Positions 16,608 to 29,200 of a stretch of 64,000 bases of DNA are shown here, in pieces. This DNA is from Bacillus sp. FJAT-29814 (GTDB taxonomy: Bacteria; Bacillota; Bacilli; Bacillales; Cytobacillaceae). Below the pieces are notes generated by a model. That model was not told where the DNA came from. It made no database searches and saw only the letters and a program-made list of their open reading frames with translations. A program made the position numbers and the translations under genes. The stretch is from NCBI RefSeq assembly GCF_001510715.1, contig NZ_LMTJ01000006.1:127704-191703 (forward strand), read 5' to 3'. Position 1 is the first letter of the stretch. Each line of letters starts with the position of its first letter.

Positions 16608-17960
16608 TTAGGACATTGACTGCAGCTTCCATTTCAGCAGATCGCGCATGAATTCCGGCAGAAAATAATTTTTAGCCTTTTGCAGAATAACCCTCTTGAA
16701 AAAATGGCCGAATGTAAACATATCGGGCAAAGCTAAGGTGTATGTTTTTTCTGGAGCAAGCTCCCTTCCTCCAATTAGGACCCTTCCCTCCACAAATTCA
16801 ACCCCGTCATAAACAAATATCCCCAATTTATCACCTCGGAATCCCAGGCCTTTTATATGCCGATGATGGAGGGTTTCATCCATTGATTCTTCGATAACAG
16901 CGATTAATTCCTCCCCGGTTAACTCGACAACACATGGATTGATCGGATGCGGGCAAATCGTGAGCAAATCATACTTCGTTACATCGCCTGCCAGTGGCCC
17001 CAACAACAGCCCTGCATTAATCATTGCACAATCAGCTTGGCACCATTCCTTTACCGCGCGGCATAACAACATGGCCAAGTCTGTTTCCTTAAAAGGGTCA
17101 GCTACCAACGTCCTCTGGAGCGTCGTAATGGTCTGTGATAACAGCTCTTTTCCTTTATCAAAAAATAACTGAATCTCTCGCTCCTCATTTTTGACAGGAG
17201 GGAGGTCGTTCACGTTAAAAAGTAAGGCACTTTTACTGCTGATCGTCCTTTGGTCGTTTATCTCGAGTATGACCTGGCCAACGTAATAGCCATACTTACC
17301 CGCTGCCCCAATAAGAGTGTCGCCGACCATCTCTCCGGTCTCCAGCACATGATGGGTATGGGCGCCCAAAATGACATCAATTTCAGGGAACTCTGCAGCA
17401 ATCCTCTCATCGTCCCGAAGGCCCAAATGTGATAGCAGGATTACCAAATCCGACTCCTGGTTAAGCTGTTTAACCCATTGTTTTAATTCCTCTATTGGTT
17501 CGGTCAGCTTCCACCCCAGTTGATCGTATAGCTGGGCAAACATGGCCGTTAACCCGAGAACGCCGATTTTTGTTCCTGTTGGCGTCTGATAAATTTTATA
17601 AGGCTTCACCCAGTCAGGATAAGAGCCGTCTTTATTAAAGAAGTTCGCGACCAGGACATCAAAGTCGGCATGCTCATAAAGCTTGTCTAAATCGTCGTGA
17701 GGCAGATTGACTCCCTCATTATTGCCAATCGTGACGGCAGTATAGCGGCATTCATTTAATAGCGCTATATTTCCTATGCCCATGGTTGCCTCCGTATATG
17801 GGTGCCAGCGGTCGATGAAATCACCGATGTCAAACAGGAAACTGTCTTCTCCGCTTTCGTGGTGTAGCTTTTGCTGCTTTTGTAAAAATTGCTTGATTCG
17901 CGGCCAATTTTCCAAATGGCTATGTAAATCATTGGTATGGTAAAGATAAATTTTTTCCAT
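16608..17960 (-). CDS. yunD: Metallophosphoesterase/5'-nucleotidase family protein (YunD)
   Basis: Two-domain phosphatase of the 5'-nucleotidase family. Residues about 1-260 are the metallophosphoesterase domain: HTNDLHSHL (Asp/His ligands), GDFIDRW, TIGNNEG (Asn-Glu) and LGAHTHHV (His pair). The C-terminal half (about 280-450) is the 5'-nucleotidase substrate-binding domain with 'INAGLLLGPLAGDVTKYDLL'. There is no signal peptide, so unlike most relatives it should act in the cytosol. 450 residues, normal length. Substrate unknown; a nucleotide is likely. Upstream of yunC on the same strand. Confidence 0.88.
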   Translation of the reverse strand: MEKIYLYHTNDLHSHLENWPRIKQFLQKQQKLHHESGEDSFLFDIGDFIDRWHPYTEATMGIGNIALLNECRYTAVTIGNNEGVNLPHDDLDKLYEHADFDVLVANFFNKDGSYPDWVKPYKIYQTPTGTKIGVLGLTAMFAQLYDQLGWKLTEPIEELKQWVKQLNQESDLVILLSHLGLRDDERIAAEFPEIDVILGAHTHHVLETGEMVGDTLIGAAGKYGYYVGQVILEINDQRTISSKSALLFNVNDLPPVKNEEREIQLFFDKGKELLSQTITTLQRTLVADPFKETDLAMLLCRAVKEWCQADCAMINAGLLLGPLAGDVTKYDLLTICPHPINPCVVELTGEELIAVIEESMDETLHHRHIKGLGFRGDKLGIFVYDGVEFVEGRVLIGGRELAPEKTYTLALPDMFTFGHFFKRVILQKAKNYFLPEFMRDLLKWKLQSMS

Positions 17961-18005
17961 TAGCCTTCCATTCCTTGATGAGTTTCTCGAATCCCGACTG
18001 TTTAT

Positions 18006-18851
18006 TTAAAATAAATCCAGCTGCCGAGGAGCAAGCCCATCATATTCAATATGTAGTAACTCTATCATTTGCTTTGCATTGTCTGCCGCATCTCCGCCGG
18101 AGTTGTTATTAAACAGAAGATAGACGTCTTTGCATGCTTCTTCCAATGAACGGACATGGCCTGCCCATTCCTTTAGTTCCAGCTGATTATACTTGTAAAG
18201 GTAGCGCACCTCTCGCCAATTTTCGGCATTGCGCTTTTGCCAGCCAAAAACATTGCGGCCGTGAAACCGGACTAGGACCTTTTCAGGATGGGTCGACTCC
18301 AACACAGTCGGAACCGAACCTTCCCCAGATTGCGGCTCATCACAGATGCTGTGGATCCATTTTTCCATCTTCATAAAATCGAGCGTTTGCTGGCGGTATT
18401 GCGGGATGAACCACGATTGATGCCGAAATTCCAAGGCACATGGGAATTCCTCCATTTCCTGCTTGCACCAGCGTAAATAATCAACATTTTCTCTTTTTAG
18501 ATCAAACCAGGGCGGGAATTGAAATAGAACCATCGCAAGTTTATTTTTCTCTATATAGGGCTCTAATGATTCCTTGAACGCTTGAAACATGGCTTTTTTA
18601 TTTTCAAACGGGATTTCACCACGGAGATGGCCAGTCATCCCTTGATAGGCTTTGACAACGAACTGGAAGCCTTTAGGAGTTTCGTTGACCCAATTCAGGG
18701 AGTTACGTTTGGGTTGTATGGCGTAAAACGCTGTATCAACCTCGACTGTTGGAAAATGCCCGGCGTATTCCTTTAGTTTATCCCTTGAAGCAATTTGGCC
18801 CGTGTATAAGCTGTCATGGTCGCCCCAGCCTGTAACACCGATATAAATCAA
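18006..18851 (-). CDS. yunF: DUF72 TIM-barrel protein (YunF)
   Basis: Cytosolic protein of 281 residues from the widespread DUF72 (YecE-like) family, a TIM-barrel fold of unknown activity. Recognised from the N-terminal IYIGVTGWGDHDSLY, 'TVEVDTAFYAIQPKRN' and 'ALEFRHQSWF', and the C-terminal 'YLLFNNNSGGDAADNAKQM'. The frame begins ATG-GAG-GTG, but those codons are the Shine-Dalgarno site (GGAGGTG); the second TTG (18851), six bases downstream, gives the family's usual first residue. Shortly upstream of yunD on the same strand. Confidence 0.85.
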   Translation of the reverse strand: MIYIGVTGWGDHDSLYTGQIASRDKLKEYAGHFPTVEVDTAFYAIQPKRNSLNWVNETPKGFQFVVKAYQGMTGHLRGEIPFENKKAMFQAFKESLEPYIEKNKLAMVLFQFPPWFDLKRENVDYLRWCKQEMEEFPCALEFRHQSWFIPQYRQQTLDFMKMEKWIHSICDEPQSGEGSVPTVLESTHPEKVLVRFHGRNVFGWQKRNAENWREVRYLYKYNQLELKEWAGHVRSLEEACKDVYLLFNNNSGGDAADNAKQMIELLHIEYDGLAPRQLDLF

Positions 18852-18922
18852 CAAACTCACCTCCATTTATTACTAATAATAGCATAACCCTTTTTGAAAA
18901 ATTAAAAATTTTCCCGATATAG

Positions 18923-18955
18923 GAAAAACCCGCCTGCCATCCCAGCAAGCGGGTG
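18923..18955 (-). terminator. Terminator of the suf operon
   Basis: On the minus strand ACCCGC pairs with GCGGGT, extended by an inner TGC/GCA, and is followed by TTTTTCC. It lies about 15 bases after the sufB stop. Confidence 0.75.
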
Positions 18956-18969
18956 ATTTTTTCCAAATA

Positions 18970-20367
18970 TTAACCGATAGAGCCTTCCATCTCGAACTTG
19001 ATCAATCGATTCATCTCAACGGCGTATTCCATTGGCAGTTCTTTTGTAAACGGCTCAATGAAGCCCATTACGATCATTTCGGTTGCTTCCTGCTCGGAAA
19101 TGCCGCGACTCATTAAGTAGAACAATTGCTCCTCGGAAACCTTGGAAACCTTCGCTTCGTGCTCAAGTGAAATGTTGTCGTTCAAGATCTCGTTGTAAGG
19201 AATTGTATCAGAAGTTGATTGGTTATCCATAATCAACGTATCGCACTCGATATTAGAGCGGGCACCATCAGCTTTGCGGCCGAAGTGAACGATACCGCGG
19301 TACGTTACTTTACCGCCATGCTTAGAAATCGACTTCGAAACAATCGTAGATGACGTATTCGGCGCCAGGTGAAGCATTTTCGCTCCGGCATCCTGGTGCT
19401 GACCTTTACCGGCAATCGCGATCGACAATGTCATACCGCGGGCGCCTTCGCCTTTTAAAATAACCGCAGGATACTTCATCGTCAACTTGGAACCGATATT
19501 ACCGTCAATCCATTCCATTGTCGCATTTTCTTCGCAGACCGCGCGCTTGGTAACCAGGTTATAAACGTTGTTTGCCCAGTTTTGGATGGTGGTATAACGG
19601 CAGTAAGCGCCTTTTTTAATAATGATTTCAACAACTGCACTGTGAAGTGAATTCGTTGTATAAACAGGAGCGGTACAGCCCTCAACATAGTGTACATGTG
19701 CGCCTTCATCAACAATGATCAGTGTTCTTTCAAACTGACCCATGTTTTCTGAGTTGATTCGGAAATACGCCTGTAACGGAGTATCCACTTTAATGCCTGG
19801 TGGAACATAAATGAACGACCCGCCGGACCATACAGCAGAGTTAAGCGCAGCAAACTTGTTATCTGTTGGCGGAATAACCGTAGCCCAGTGCTTGCGAAAA
19901 ATTTCTTCATTTTCCTTAAGCGCAGAATCGGTATCTTTAAACACGATTCCAAGTGCTTCAAGGTCTTCCTTCATGTTATGGTAAACAACTTCAGACTCAT
20001 ACTGGGCAGAAACCCCGGCAAGATATTTTTGCTCGGCTTCAGGAATTCCCAGCTTGTCGAAAGTCGCTTTGATTTCTTCCGGCACTTCGTCCCATGATTT
20101 CTCTGATTTCTCAGATGGTTTTACATAATAGGTAATTTCGTCGAAGTTTAAAGAGTTTAAGTCGCCGCCCCATTGTGGCATTGGCATTTTATAAAAATGC
20201 TCAAGAGATTTTAAACGGAAGTCAAGCATCCACTGTGGTTCGTCTTTCATTTTTGAAATCTCTTCTACAATCTCACGGGTCAAACCACGCTTTGAGCGGA
20301 ATATGGAAACGTCTTTATCGGCAAAACCATATTTATAATCACCGATCTCCGGCATTTTCTTCGCCAT
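18970..20367 (-). CDS. sufB: Fe-S cluster assembly scaffold SufB
   Basis: Core scaffold subunit of the SufBCD complex, where Fe-S clusters are built from sulfide delivered by SufS/SufU. 465 residues with the beta-helix core and the conserved '[13 protein letters not shown]' type segment ([18 protein letters not shown]), the '[20 protein letters not shown]' region and C-terminal '[24 protein letters not shown]'. Last gene of sufC-D-S-U-B, separated from sufU by 72 bases that hold a GC-rich hairpin. AGGAGG lies upstream of the ATG. The order is the standard one for Bacillus. Confidence 0.97.
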   Translation of the reverse strand: MAKKMPEIGDYKYGFADKDVSIFRSKRGLTREIVEEISKMKDEPQWMLDFRLKSLEHFYKMPMPQWGGDLNSLNFDEITYYVKPSEKSEKSWDEVPEEIKATFDKLGIPEAEQKYLAGVSAQYESEVVYHNMKEDLEALGIVFKDTDSALKENEEIFRKHWATVIPPTDNKFAALNSAVWSGGSFIYVPPGIKVDTPLQAYFRINSENMGQFERTLIIVDEGAHVHYVEGCTAPVYTTNSLHSAVVEIIIKKGAYCRYTTIQNWANNVYNLVTKRAVCEENATMEWIDGNIGSKLTMKYPAVILKGEGARGMTLSIAIAGKGQHQDAGAKMLHLAPNTSSTIVSKSISKHGGKVTYRGIVHFGRKADGARSNIECDTLIMDNQSTSDTIPYNEILNDNISLEHEAKVSKVSEEQLFYLMSRGISEQEATEMIVMGFIEPFTKELPMEYAVEMNRLIKFEMEGSIG

Positions 20368-20394
20368 CGTCGTATTCCTCCTATTTTACGAGAG

Positions 20395-20430
20395 GGAAGC
20401 ACCAGGCCGGCAAGCCCCCCGGCCACTTCC
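20395..20430 (-). other. GC-rich intercistronic hairpin between sufU and sufB
   Basis: GGAAG-n-GGCCGG pairs with CCGGCC-n-CTTCC, giving 11 base pairs around an eight-base loop. No T-run follows, so a terminator is unlikely. It may protect or separate the sufB message by blocking RNase passage. Confidence 0.6.
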
Positions 20431-20439
20431 AAATTCGTA

Positions 20440-23400
<2,961 letters not shown>

Positions 23401-23422
23401 GATAATCCTCCTAACTCAAGCT

Positions 23423-24208
23423 TTAAGCTTCTTGCCCAACTGTTTCATCTTCAATTCCAAGCTCTTGCTTGATCCAGTCATACCCTTCCGCTTCTAGGCG
23501 TTGTGCCAGCTCAGGCCCGCCTGATTTAACGACACGGCCTTGCATCATAACATGGACATGGTCAGGAGTGATGTAGTTTAATAAACGCTGATAGTGAGTG
23601 ATGATTAAGCAGCCAAAGTCTTCCCCGCGCATTTGGTTGACACCCTTAGAAACAACTTTAAGCGCGTCGATATCAAGACCAGAGTCAATTTCATCCAAAA
23701 TGGCGATTTTTGGCTCAAGCATCATAAGCTGCAGAATTTCGTTACGCTTTTTCTCACCGCCGGAGAACCCTTCGTTGAGGTAACGCTGTGCCATATCAAG
23801 ATCCATTTCAAGGAATTCCATTTGCTTATCCATCTTACGGATGAATTTCATTAACGAAATTTCATTTCCTTCACCAAGACGGCTGTTAATCGCCGAGCGT
23901 AGGAAGTCAGCATTGGTTACACCGTTGATTTCACTTGGATATTGCATTGCTAGGAATAGACCGGCACGAGCGCGCTCATCCACTTCCATTTCCAAAACAT
24001 CTTGACCATCTAAAGTAATGCTGCCACTAGTCACTTCATATTTTGGGTGACCCATGATGGCAGCCGATAATGTAGATTTACCTGTACCGTTTGGACCCAT
24101 GATTGCGTGGATTTCTCCGCCTTTTACTTCAAGGTTGACACCTTTTAAAATTTCTTTCCCATCGATCGCAACATGCAGATCCTTAATTGTTAAAGTCGAT
24201 CCAGCCAT
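23423..24208 (-). CDS. sufC: Fe-S assembly ATPase SufC
   Basis: ABC-type ATPase of the SufBCD complex, cytosolic and not a transporter. 261 residues with Walker A GPNGTGKST (about 38-46), signature FSGGEKKR, Walker B AILDEIDSGLD and the switch His in IITHYQRLL. The ATG at 24208 has GGAGGT six bases upstream; an earlier in-frame GTG (24250) has none. First gene of the operon; its upstream region holds several TGAGAAT-like repeats. Confidence 0.96.
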   Translation of the reverse strand: MAGSTLTIKDLHVAIDGKEILKGVNLEVKGGEIHAIMGPNGTGKSTLSAAIMGHPKYEVTSGSITLDGQDVLEMEVDERARAGLFLAMQYPSEINGVTNADFLRSAINSRLGEGNEISLMKFIRKMDKQMEFLEMDLDMAQRYLNEGFSGGEKKRNEILQLMMLEPKIAILDEIDSGLDIDALKVVSKGVNQMRGEDFGCLIITHYQRLLNYITPDHVHVMMQGRVVKSGGPELAQRLEAEGYDWIKQELGIEDETVGQEA

Positions 24209-24525
24209 TTTTATACCTCCGCAAAAGAATGTTTTGTATCGTGTCGACACCGTCGATTTGAAAGTTCATTCTCAATCTATTCTCATTACAATCTTATAAC
24301 AAATGAAATCTATTAGCAACCTTTATGCAGTGATAACTAGTCTATATTTTCACTAAAGCGTTACCAATTGAGAATGGATAAGAATTGTTGAAAGAAAATT
24401 CTGATAAGAATTATGTAAAATAAACTCGATTAAAATCATACCTTATTTTACAGGGAAATGCCAATGGATTAAATTAAGCGTAATCAATTCTATTTTTAGC
24501 TTAAACAGATTGTTTAATGTATAAG
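24209..24525. other. suf operon upstream region with TGAGAAT-type repeats
   Basis: AT-rich leader of about 317 bases. It contains GTGTCGACAC, a perfect ten-base palindrome (24241-24250), plus repeated elements: CATTCTCAATCTATTCTCATT-like sequence at 24267-24287, TTGAGAATGGATAAGAATTG at 24368-24387 and TGATAAGAATTATG at 24402-24415. These loosely resemble Fur boxes but none matches well. I cannot place the promoter. Confidence 0.4.
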
Positions 24526-24554
24526 GAAAAGAGGCTGTCACCTACAGCCTCTTC
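24526..24554 (-). terminator. Terminator after metQ
   Basis: On the minus strand AAGAGGCTGT pairs with ACAGCCTCTT and is followed by TTCC; the stem is strong, the T-run short. Confidence 0.65.
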
Positions 24555-24577
24555 ACCCGTTTTTCTTCCTATTTATA

Positions 24578-25408
24578 TTACTCAGAAACCGTGATCACGG
24601 CACCTTTGTATTTGTCCTTAATAAAGTCTTGAATTTCTTTTGAGCGAAGAACCTCTACTAGAGTTTTAATTTCTTCTCGGTCTTTGTCCTCGGAACGAAC
24701 GACTACAAGGTTTGCAGGTACAGCATTAGCTTCTTCAAAAGCAATACCATATTTTTCAATATCAATTTCACCTTCGAGTGCATAGTTAGTATTAATTGCC
24801 ACTGCGTCGCCTTCACCGTTTTCAAAGGAAGAAGCCAATAATTTTGCTTCAATTAATTTAGGGAACTTCAGGTTCTTTGGATTTTCAACAATATCGTCGA
24901 TTCGTGCGTTAGCACCAACGCCTTCTTTAAGCTTGATTAATCCTGCTTTTTCAAAAATCGGCAGGATACGGCCATGGTCGCTTAGGGAATCACTCATGAT
25001 AATGGTCGCACCATTTGGAAGATCTTTTAGGCTCTTATACTTTTTAGAATAAATGCCGATTGGCTCTTTATGAATCCCGCCTACATCTACAAAATCAAAA
25101 TCCTTATTTTCTTTCATTTGAAGCGCTAAATATCCTGGAGTTTGGAAATAGTTTGCATCCAAATCTTTATCTCTTAATGCAACGTTCGGTAGGACATAGT
25201 CTTGGAATACCTGGATTTTTAAGTCGATCCCTTTATCCTTTAATAAAGGTTTTGCTGCTTCAAGCACTTCTGCGTGTGGCACTGCAGATGCACCGACAAC
25301 TAATTCCTTATTTCCGCCTTTATCTGCTGAATCCTCTTTCGCACCGCCGCAAGCAGCTAAAGCAAATACAGTAAATGCAATAAAAATCAAACTAAGAACT
25401 TTTTTCAT
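24578..25408 (-). CDS. metQ: Methionine ABC transporter substrate-binding lipoprotein MetQ
   Basis: Extracellular lipoprotein that captures D/L-methionine (NlpA family). The signal peptide ends in LAAC (Cys about 20). The mature 256 residues show the family's 'VGASAVPHAEVLEAAKPLLK', 'DANYFQTPGYL', 'GIYSKKYKSLKDLPNGATI' and 'AVAINTNYALE'. Last gene of metN-metP-metQ, 15 bases after metP, and controlled by the SAM riboswitch upstream of metN. Confidence 0.95.
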   Translation of the reverse strand: MKKVLSLIFIAFTVFALAACGGAKEDSADKGGNKELVVGASAVPHAEVLEAAKPLLKDKGIDLKIQVFQDYVLPNVALRDKDLDANYFQTPGYLALQMKENKDFDFVDVGGIHKEPIGIYSKKYKSLKDLPNGATIIMSDSLSDHGRILPIFEKAGLIKLKEGVGANARIDDIVENPKNLKFPKLIEAKLLASSFENGEGDAVAINTNYALEGEIDIEKYGIAFEEANAVPANLVVVRSEDKDREEIKTLVEVLRSKEIQDFIKDKYKGAVITVSE

Positions 25409-25423
25409 GTTATTCTCCTCCTG

Positions 25424-26089
25424 TTATCGTTTATCTGTTTTCTTTGTAAAATAATCTCCAATAAATTGGATTATAAATACTAAAATTAAAATCGCAATCG
25501 TTGCTGTTAGCGTAACAATCGGCCGATTTCGCTGAAAGCCTTCGAGGTAGGCAAAATGACCTAGCCCTCCGGCTCCAATCACCCCTGCCATTGCCGTGAA
25601 GCCAACAAGTGATATCGCCGTAACAGTAATACCGGAAATTAACGCTGGCATTGATTCCGGAATTAATACTTTGAAAATAATTTGGCCATGTGTGGCTCCC
25701 ATCGATTGTGAGGCTTCGATGACACCTTTATCGATTTCCCTAAGGGCGATTTCCACCATTCGAGCATAAAACGGAGCTGCCCCAATGATCAGCGCCGGCA
25801 ATGCCGCATTGGCACCAAGCATTGTTCCAACCAGTATCTTGGTAAAAGGGATTAATAAAACAATTAAGATGATAAAAGGAATCGATCTAAAAATATTAAC
25901 AAAGCCAGCGATAATCACATTTACTGCTCGATTTTCCCACATGTTTCCTTTACTTGTCAGAAATAACACCAGGCCCAGCAACAAGCCTAATATAAATGTT
26001 GCCAGCACAGAAATCGATGTCATATAGATGGTTTCACGTGTCGCGAGCATCAGGTTGTCCCACTTGACCATTTCCATAAAGTCAGCCAT
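25424..26089 (-). CDS. metP: Methionine ABC transporter permease MetP
   Basis: Integral membrane permease of 221 residues with five to six predicted helices and the BPD_transp_1 EAA-type loop ('EASQSMGATHGQIIFKVLIPESMP') that docks to the ATPase MetN. Overlaps metN by eight bases, so translation is probably coupled. In E. coli the equivalent is MetI. Part of the S-box controlled metNPQ operon. Confidence 0.95.
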   Translation of the reverse strand: MADFMEMVKWDNLMLATRETIYMTSISVLATFILGLLLGLVLFLTSKGNMWENRAVNVIIAGFVNIFRSIPFIILIVLLIPFTKILVGTMLGANAALPALIIGAAPFYARMVEIALREIDKGVIEASQSMGATHGQIIFKVLIPESMPALISGITVTAISLVGFTAMAGVIGAGGLGHFAYLEGFQRNRPIVTLTATIAILILVFIIQFIGDYFTKKTDKR

Positions 26090-27107
26090 GACTGATCACC
26101 TCCACGCCCACTTGCTGTGAGTGAATATAATCGATGGCGTTCTGAATTTCATTCGTTTGACCATCCAAGTGAATGAATAATGTTCCATATGACCCGTTTT
26201 GCGTGTGTGATATATTCCCTTGCAGAATATTTACCACTACATCAAAATCGCGAATCACACGAGTGATAAGAGGCTGTTCAGCAGACTCTCCAAGGAAAGT
26301 AAGTTGGACTACCTTTCCATGCGGATAGCGCCCCAGCAAATGCTCGGCTGTTTCCTTTGTTTTTTCCTGCTCGGTTACTTGCTGTACGAATCGTTTCGTA
26401 ATTGGCTGCTGCGGATTTTTAAATACATCGAGGACAGAGCCAAGTTCAACGACTCTCCCACTCTCCATTACCGCAACCCGGTGGCAGATTTTCCGGATAA
26501 CATGCATTTCGTGTGTAATTAATACGATTGTCAGGCCTAGCTTTTTATTAATATCCACTAATAATTCCAGGATAGAATCAGTCGTTTGTGGGTCGAGTGC
26601 CGAGGTCGCTTCATCACAAAGGAGAACCTTTGGACTGTTCGCCAACGCCCTTGCAATCCCAACGCGCTGCTTTTGCCCGCCACTCAGCTGGGAAGGATAA
26701 GCATCCTCACGTCCTTCAAGATCAACCAGTTTAATCAGTTCGGCCACACGCTTTTTTCTCTGTTGTGCGCTGACACCAGCAATTTCTAATGGGAAAGCAA
26801 TATTTTCACTTACCGTTCTTGACCAAAGGAGGTTAAAGTGCTGGAAGATCATGCTGATTTCCTGCCTAGCCTTCCGAAGCTCACTGCCTTTGATTTTCGA
26901 AATCTCACGGCCGGCAACCGTAACACTGCCCTCTGTTGGCAGTTCCAAACCGTTTAGCATGCGAATTAAGGTACTTTTACCTGCACCACTATACCCAATT
27001 ACCCCGAAAATTTCTCCTTCTTTTATTTCTAGGTTGACATTATCAACGGCTTTTAACTGCCCTTGTTTTGACTGAAAAATTTTCCGGACATTTTTGATTG
27101 AAATCAT
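26082..27107 (-). CDS. metN: Methionine ABC transporter ATPase MetN
   Basis: ATPase that drives methionine import. Residues 1-240 are the ABC domain: Walker A GYSGAGKST, signature [15 protein letters not shown], Walker B VLLCDEATSALD, switch His in LITHEMHV. Residues about 265-341 form the C-terminal NIL domain, which binds methionine and inhibits transport when methionine is plentiful. First gene of the operon; the message starts with a SAM riboswitch and intrinsic terminator. Confidence 0.96.
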   Translation of the reverse strand: MISIKNVRKIFQSKQGQLKAVDNVNLEIKEGEIFGVIGYSGAGKSTLIRMLNGLELPTEGSVTVAGREISKIKGSELRKARQEISMIFQHFNLLWSRTVSENIAFPLEIAGVSAQQRKKRVAELIKLVDLEGREDAYPSQLSGGQKQRVGIARALANSPKVLLCDEATSALDPQTTDSILELLVDINKKLGLTIVLITHEMHVIRKICHRVAVMESGRVVELGSVLDVFKNPQQPITKRFVQQVTEQEKTKETAEHLLGRYPHGKVVQLTFLGESAEQPLITRVIRDFDVVVNILQGNISHTQNGSYGTLFIHLDGQTNEIQNAIDYIHSQQVGVEVISHG

Positions 27108-27164
27108 TGAATCACCTACTTTTCATCCTTGATATAGGTTTTGATTATCCTAGCGAAAGGATTC

Positions 27165-27342
27165 TTTTTTTGAAAAATAAAATGCCTTCCTGCACGGGCA
27201 GAAAGGCATCATAAAATACAATCCTTTCTCCCATCTCTCAAAGCTTTTTGGCTTTGTGTGAATTGGCACCATTTCAATTTTAAAAACTGACGGTTGCCGG
27301 GCTTCATCGGGCACATCCCTCCACCTCTCTTGATAAGAGCTT
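27165..27342 (-). ncRNA. SAM-I (S-box) riboswitch of metNPQ
   Basis: Read on the minus strand, the aptamer begins CTCTTATCAAGAGAGGTGGAG (27340 downward; here 20 bases are CTCTTATCAAGAGAGGTGGA), followed by the diagnostic GCCCGATGAAGCCCGGCAACC pattern (core GAAGCCCGGCAACC). The P1 closing strand lies before a terminator hairpin that pairs ATGCCTTTC with GGAAGGCAT (27183-27209) and ends in TTTTATTTTT. High SAM should fold the aptamer and allow termination before metN. Confidence 0.96.
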
Positions 27343-27481
27343 AAGCAATCTTAATATTCAATTTAAAATATTTTTCAAAAAATGATTTATGTTGGCTATC
27401 TTATCACGGATAAAAAGTAGTGTCAACGAAAATGTTACTGGAAATGCTTTACGCATTTGTTTTTAGCATGACTGGAAATCT

Positions 27482-28795
27482 TTATGCCTTTGCCTTTTGC
27501 GAGACTAGGCCAGTTGCCGCCTCAATGGCTTGTTCCAGATCCTCAATTAAATCCTCGACATTTTCGATCCCAATGGACAGACGAATTAAATCTTCAGACA
27601 CTCCTGCTGCTTTCAGCCCTTCAGCATCAAGCTGCTGGTGAGTGGTGCTGGCAGGGTGAATAATTAAGCTCTTGGCATCGCCAACATTGGCAACGTGCGC
27701 CCAAAGCTGGATGTTGTTGATTAATTTCGCACCCGCTTCCTTGCCACCCTTGATACCAAACACAACCATCGAGCCTGCACCTTTAGGCAGGTATTTTTGC
27801 GACAGTTCATAATCAGGATGTGACGGATGCCCTGGATAGGAAACCCACTCCACGGCTGGGTGGTTTAATAAGTATTCCACTACCGTCTTGGTGTTGGCAA
27901 CATGCTCCTTCATCCTTACGTGGAGCGTCTCTAGACCTAGCGTAAACTGGAAGGCATTTTGCGGGCTTAACGCAGGACCAAGGTCACGCAGGAGTTGGAC
28001 ACGTGCTTTAATAATATAAGCAACTGCACCTAATGCCTCCGCATAAACAAGACCATGGTAGCTGTCATCCGGCGTTGTGAATCCTGGAAATTTCGGCGAA
28101 TTCCAGTCGAATTTGCCACCGTCGACAATGACACCTCCAGTTGATGTCCCGTTTCCTAACAGCCATTTCGTGGCAGAATGAACCACAATATCGGCGCCAT
28201 ATTCAATTGGACGGCACAGGTATGGTGTTGCAAACGTATTGTCAATAATTAATGGAACCCCTGCCTCATGGGCAATTTCCGCTACTTTTTCTATATCAAG
28301 GAGGCGTAGGCTTGGGTTACCAATGGTTTCTGCAAAAACGGCCTTTGTTTTCTCGGTAATCGCTGCGCGGAAGTTTTCCGGATTATCGGCATCAACGAAT
28401 TTAACCTTGATTCCGTATTTCGGTAGGGTTACCGCAAATAAATTATATGTTCCGCCATAAAGGTTTCCGGCTGCCACAATTTCATCGCCAGCTTCCGCAA
28501 CGTTTAGGATGGCAAGTGTAATCGCCGCCATGCCGCTTGCTACAGCCAATGCGCCGACTCCACCTTCCAACAATGCCACCCTATCTTCAAAAACAGTTGT
28601 CGTCGGGTTATGAATCCGGGTATATATGTAGCCTGGCTCTGCGAGGGCGAAAAGGTTGGCCGCATGCTCGGTGTTTTTAAATTGGTAGGCGTTGTTTTGA
28701 TAGATTGGCACCGCACGCGCGCCCGTTACCGGATCCGGCGATAATCCTCCATGAACACTCAATGTTTCGAACCGATAATTCTTCTTTTCTGTCAT
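27482..28795 (-). CDS. metY: O-acetylhomoserine sulfhydrylase MetY
   Basis: PLP enzyme that makes homocysteine from O-acetylhomoserine and sulfide (direct sulfhydrylation route to methionine). 437 residues of the Cys/Met-metabolism PLP family; the long form and the inserted '[16 protein letters not shown]' region mark it as MetY rather than MetB/MetC. The PLP lysine lies in [24 protein letters not shown] and YTRIHNPTT are cofactor contacts. It has its own SAM riboswitch upstream. A Lys/Ala-rich tail ends the protein. AAGGGGAG precedes the ATG. Confidence 0.94.
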   Translation of the reverse strand: MTEKKNYRFETLSVHGGLSPDPVTGARAVPIYQNNAYQFKNTEHAANLFALAEPGYIYTRIHNPTTTVFEDRVALLEGGVGALAVASGMAAITLAILNVAEAGDEIVAAGNLYGGTYNLFAVTLPKYGIKVKFVDADNPENFRAAITEKTKAVFAETIGNPSLRLLDIEKVAEIAHEAGVPLIIDNTFATPYLCRPIEYGADIVVHSATKWLLGNGTSTGGVIVDGGKFDWNSPKFPGFTTPDDSYHGLVYAEALGAVAYIIKARVQLLRDLGPALSPQNAFQFTLGLETLHVRMKEHVANTKTVVEYLLNHPAVEWVSYPGHPSHPDYELSQKYLPKGAGSMVVFGIKGGKEAGAKLINNIQLWAHVANVGDAKSLIIHPASTTHQQLDAEGLKAAGVSEDLIRLSIGIENVEDLIEDLEQAIEAATGLVSQKAKA

Positions 28796-28814
28796 CTTTT
28801 TTCTCCCCTTTGTT

Positions 28815-28962
28815 TAAAAATAAAACCCCACTTCATAAGAAGAGGGGCTCCCGCTCTTCTTATCTTCCAGAGCCCACTTGCTCTGCTGGAATTAGCACCG
28901 TGTGTAAAACCGGTTGCCGGGCATCTTTGGGCCAGTCCCTCCGCCTCTCTTGATAAGAAACT
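28815..28962 (-). ncRNA. SAM-I (S-box) riboswitch of metY
   Basis: Minus-strand aptamer with CTTATCAAGAGAGGCGGAGG near its 5' end (28959 downward) and the core GATGCCCGGCAACC. A terminator hairpin pairing CCCC-TTC with GAA-GGGG (28825-28848) ends in TTTTATTTTT just before metY. It is a separate copy from the metNPQ switch, similar in the aptamer core and different in P3 and terminator. Confidence 0.95.
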
Positions 28963-29067
28963 TTATAAATTTACTTTATTAGTAGAATATTTAAAAAATA
29001 TAATACTAGACTTTTAATTCCGAGTCAATACCTTTGATTAAAATATTGTTTTTAGGGTCTTCATGGA

Positions 29068-29200
29068 ACAAGAGCACAGTAGTGCTTGGCCACATTACGA
29101 GACAAGCCTAGAGTCCGGGTTAGGTGATTCGTAAAACAAGAGTATTGTGCACTAGCCCTTCACGAGACAAGCGCACGGTCCGGCTTGGCCAGATAAAAAA
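29068..29200. repeat. About 34-nt degenerate repeat running into the 3' end of yusD
   Basis: ACAAGnnnAnnGTnC-like units begin at 29068, 29102, 29136 and 29167 (steps 34, 34, 31). The last unit lies inside the yusD coding end (codons for KPDRALVS). The repeat may have arisen by duplication of that 3' end. Confidence 0.6.
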
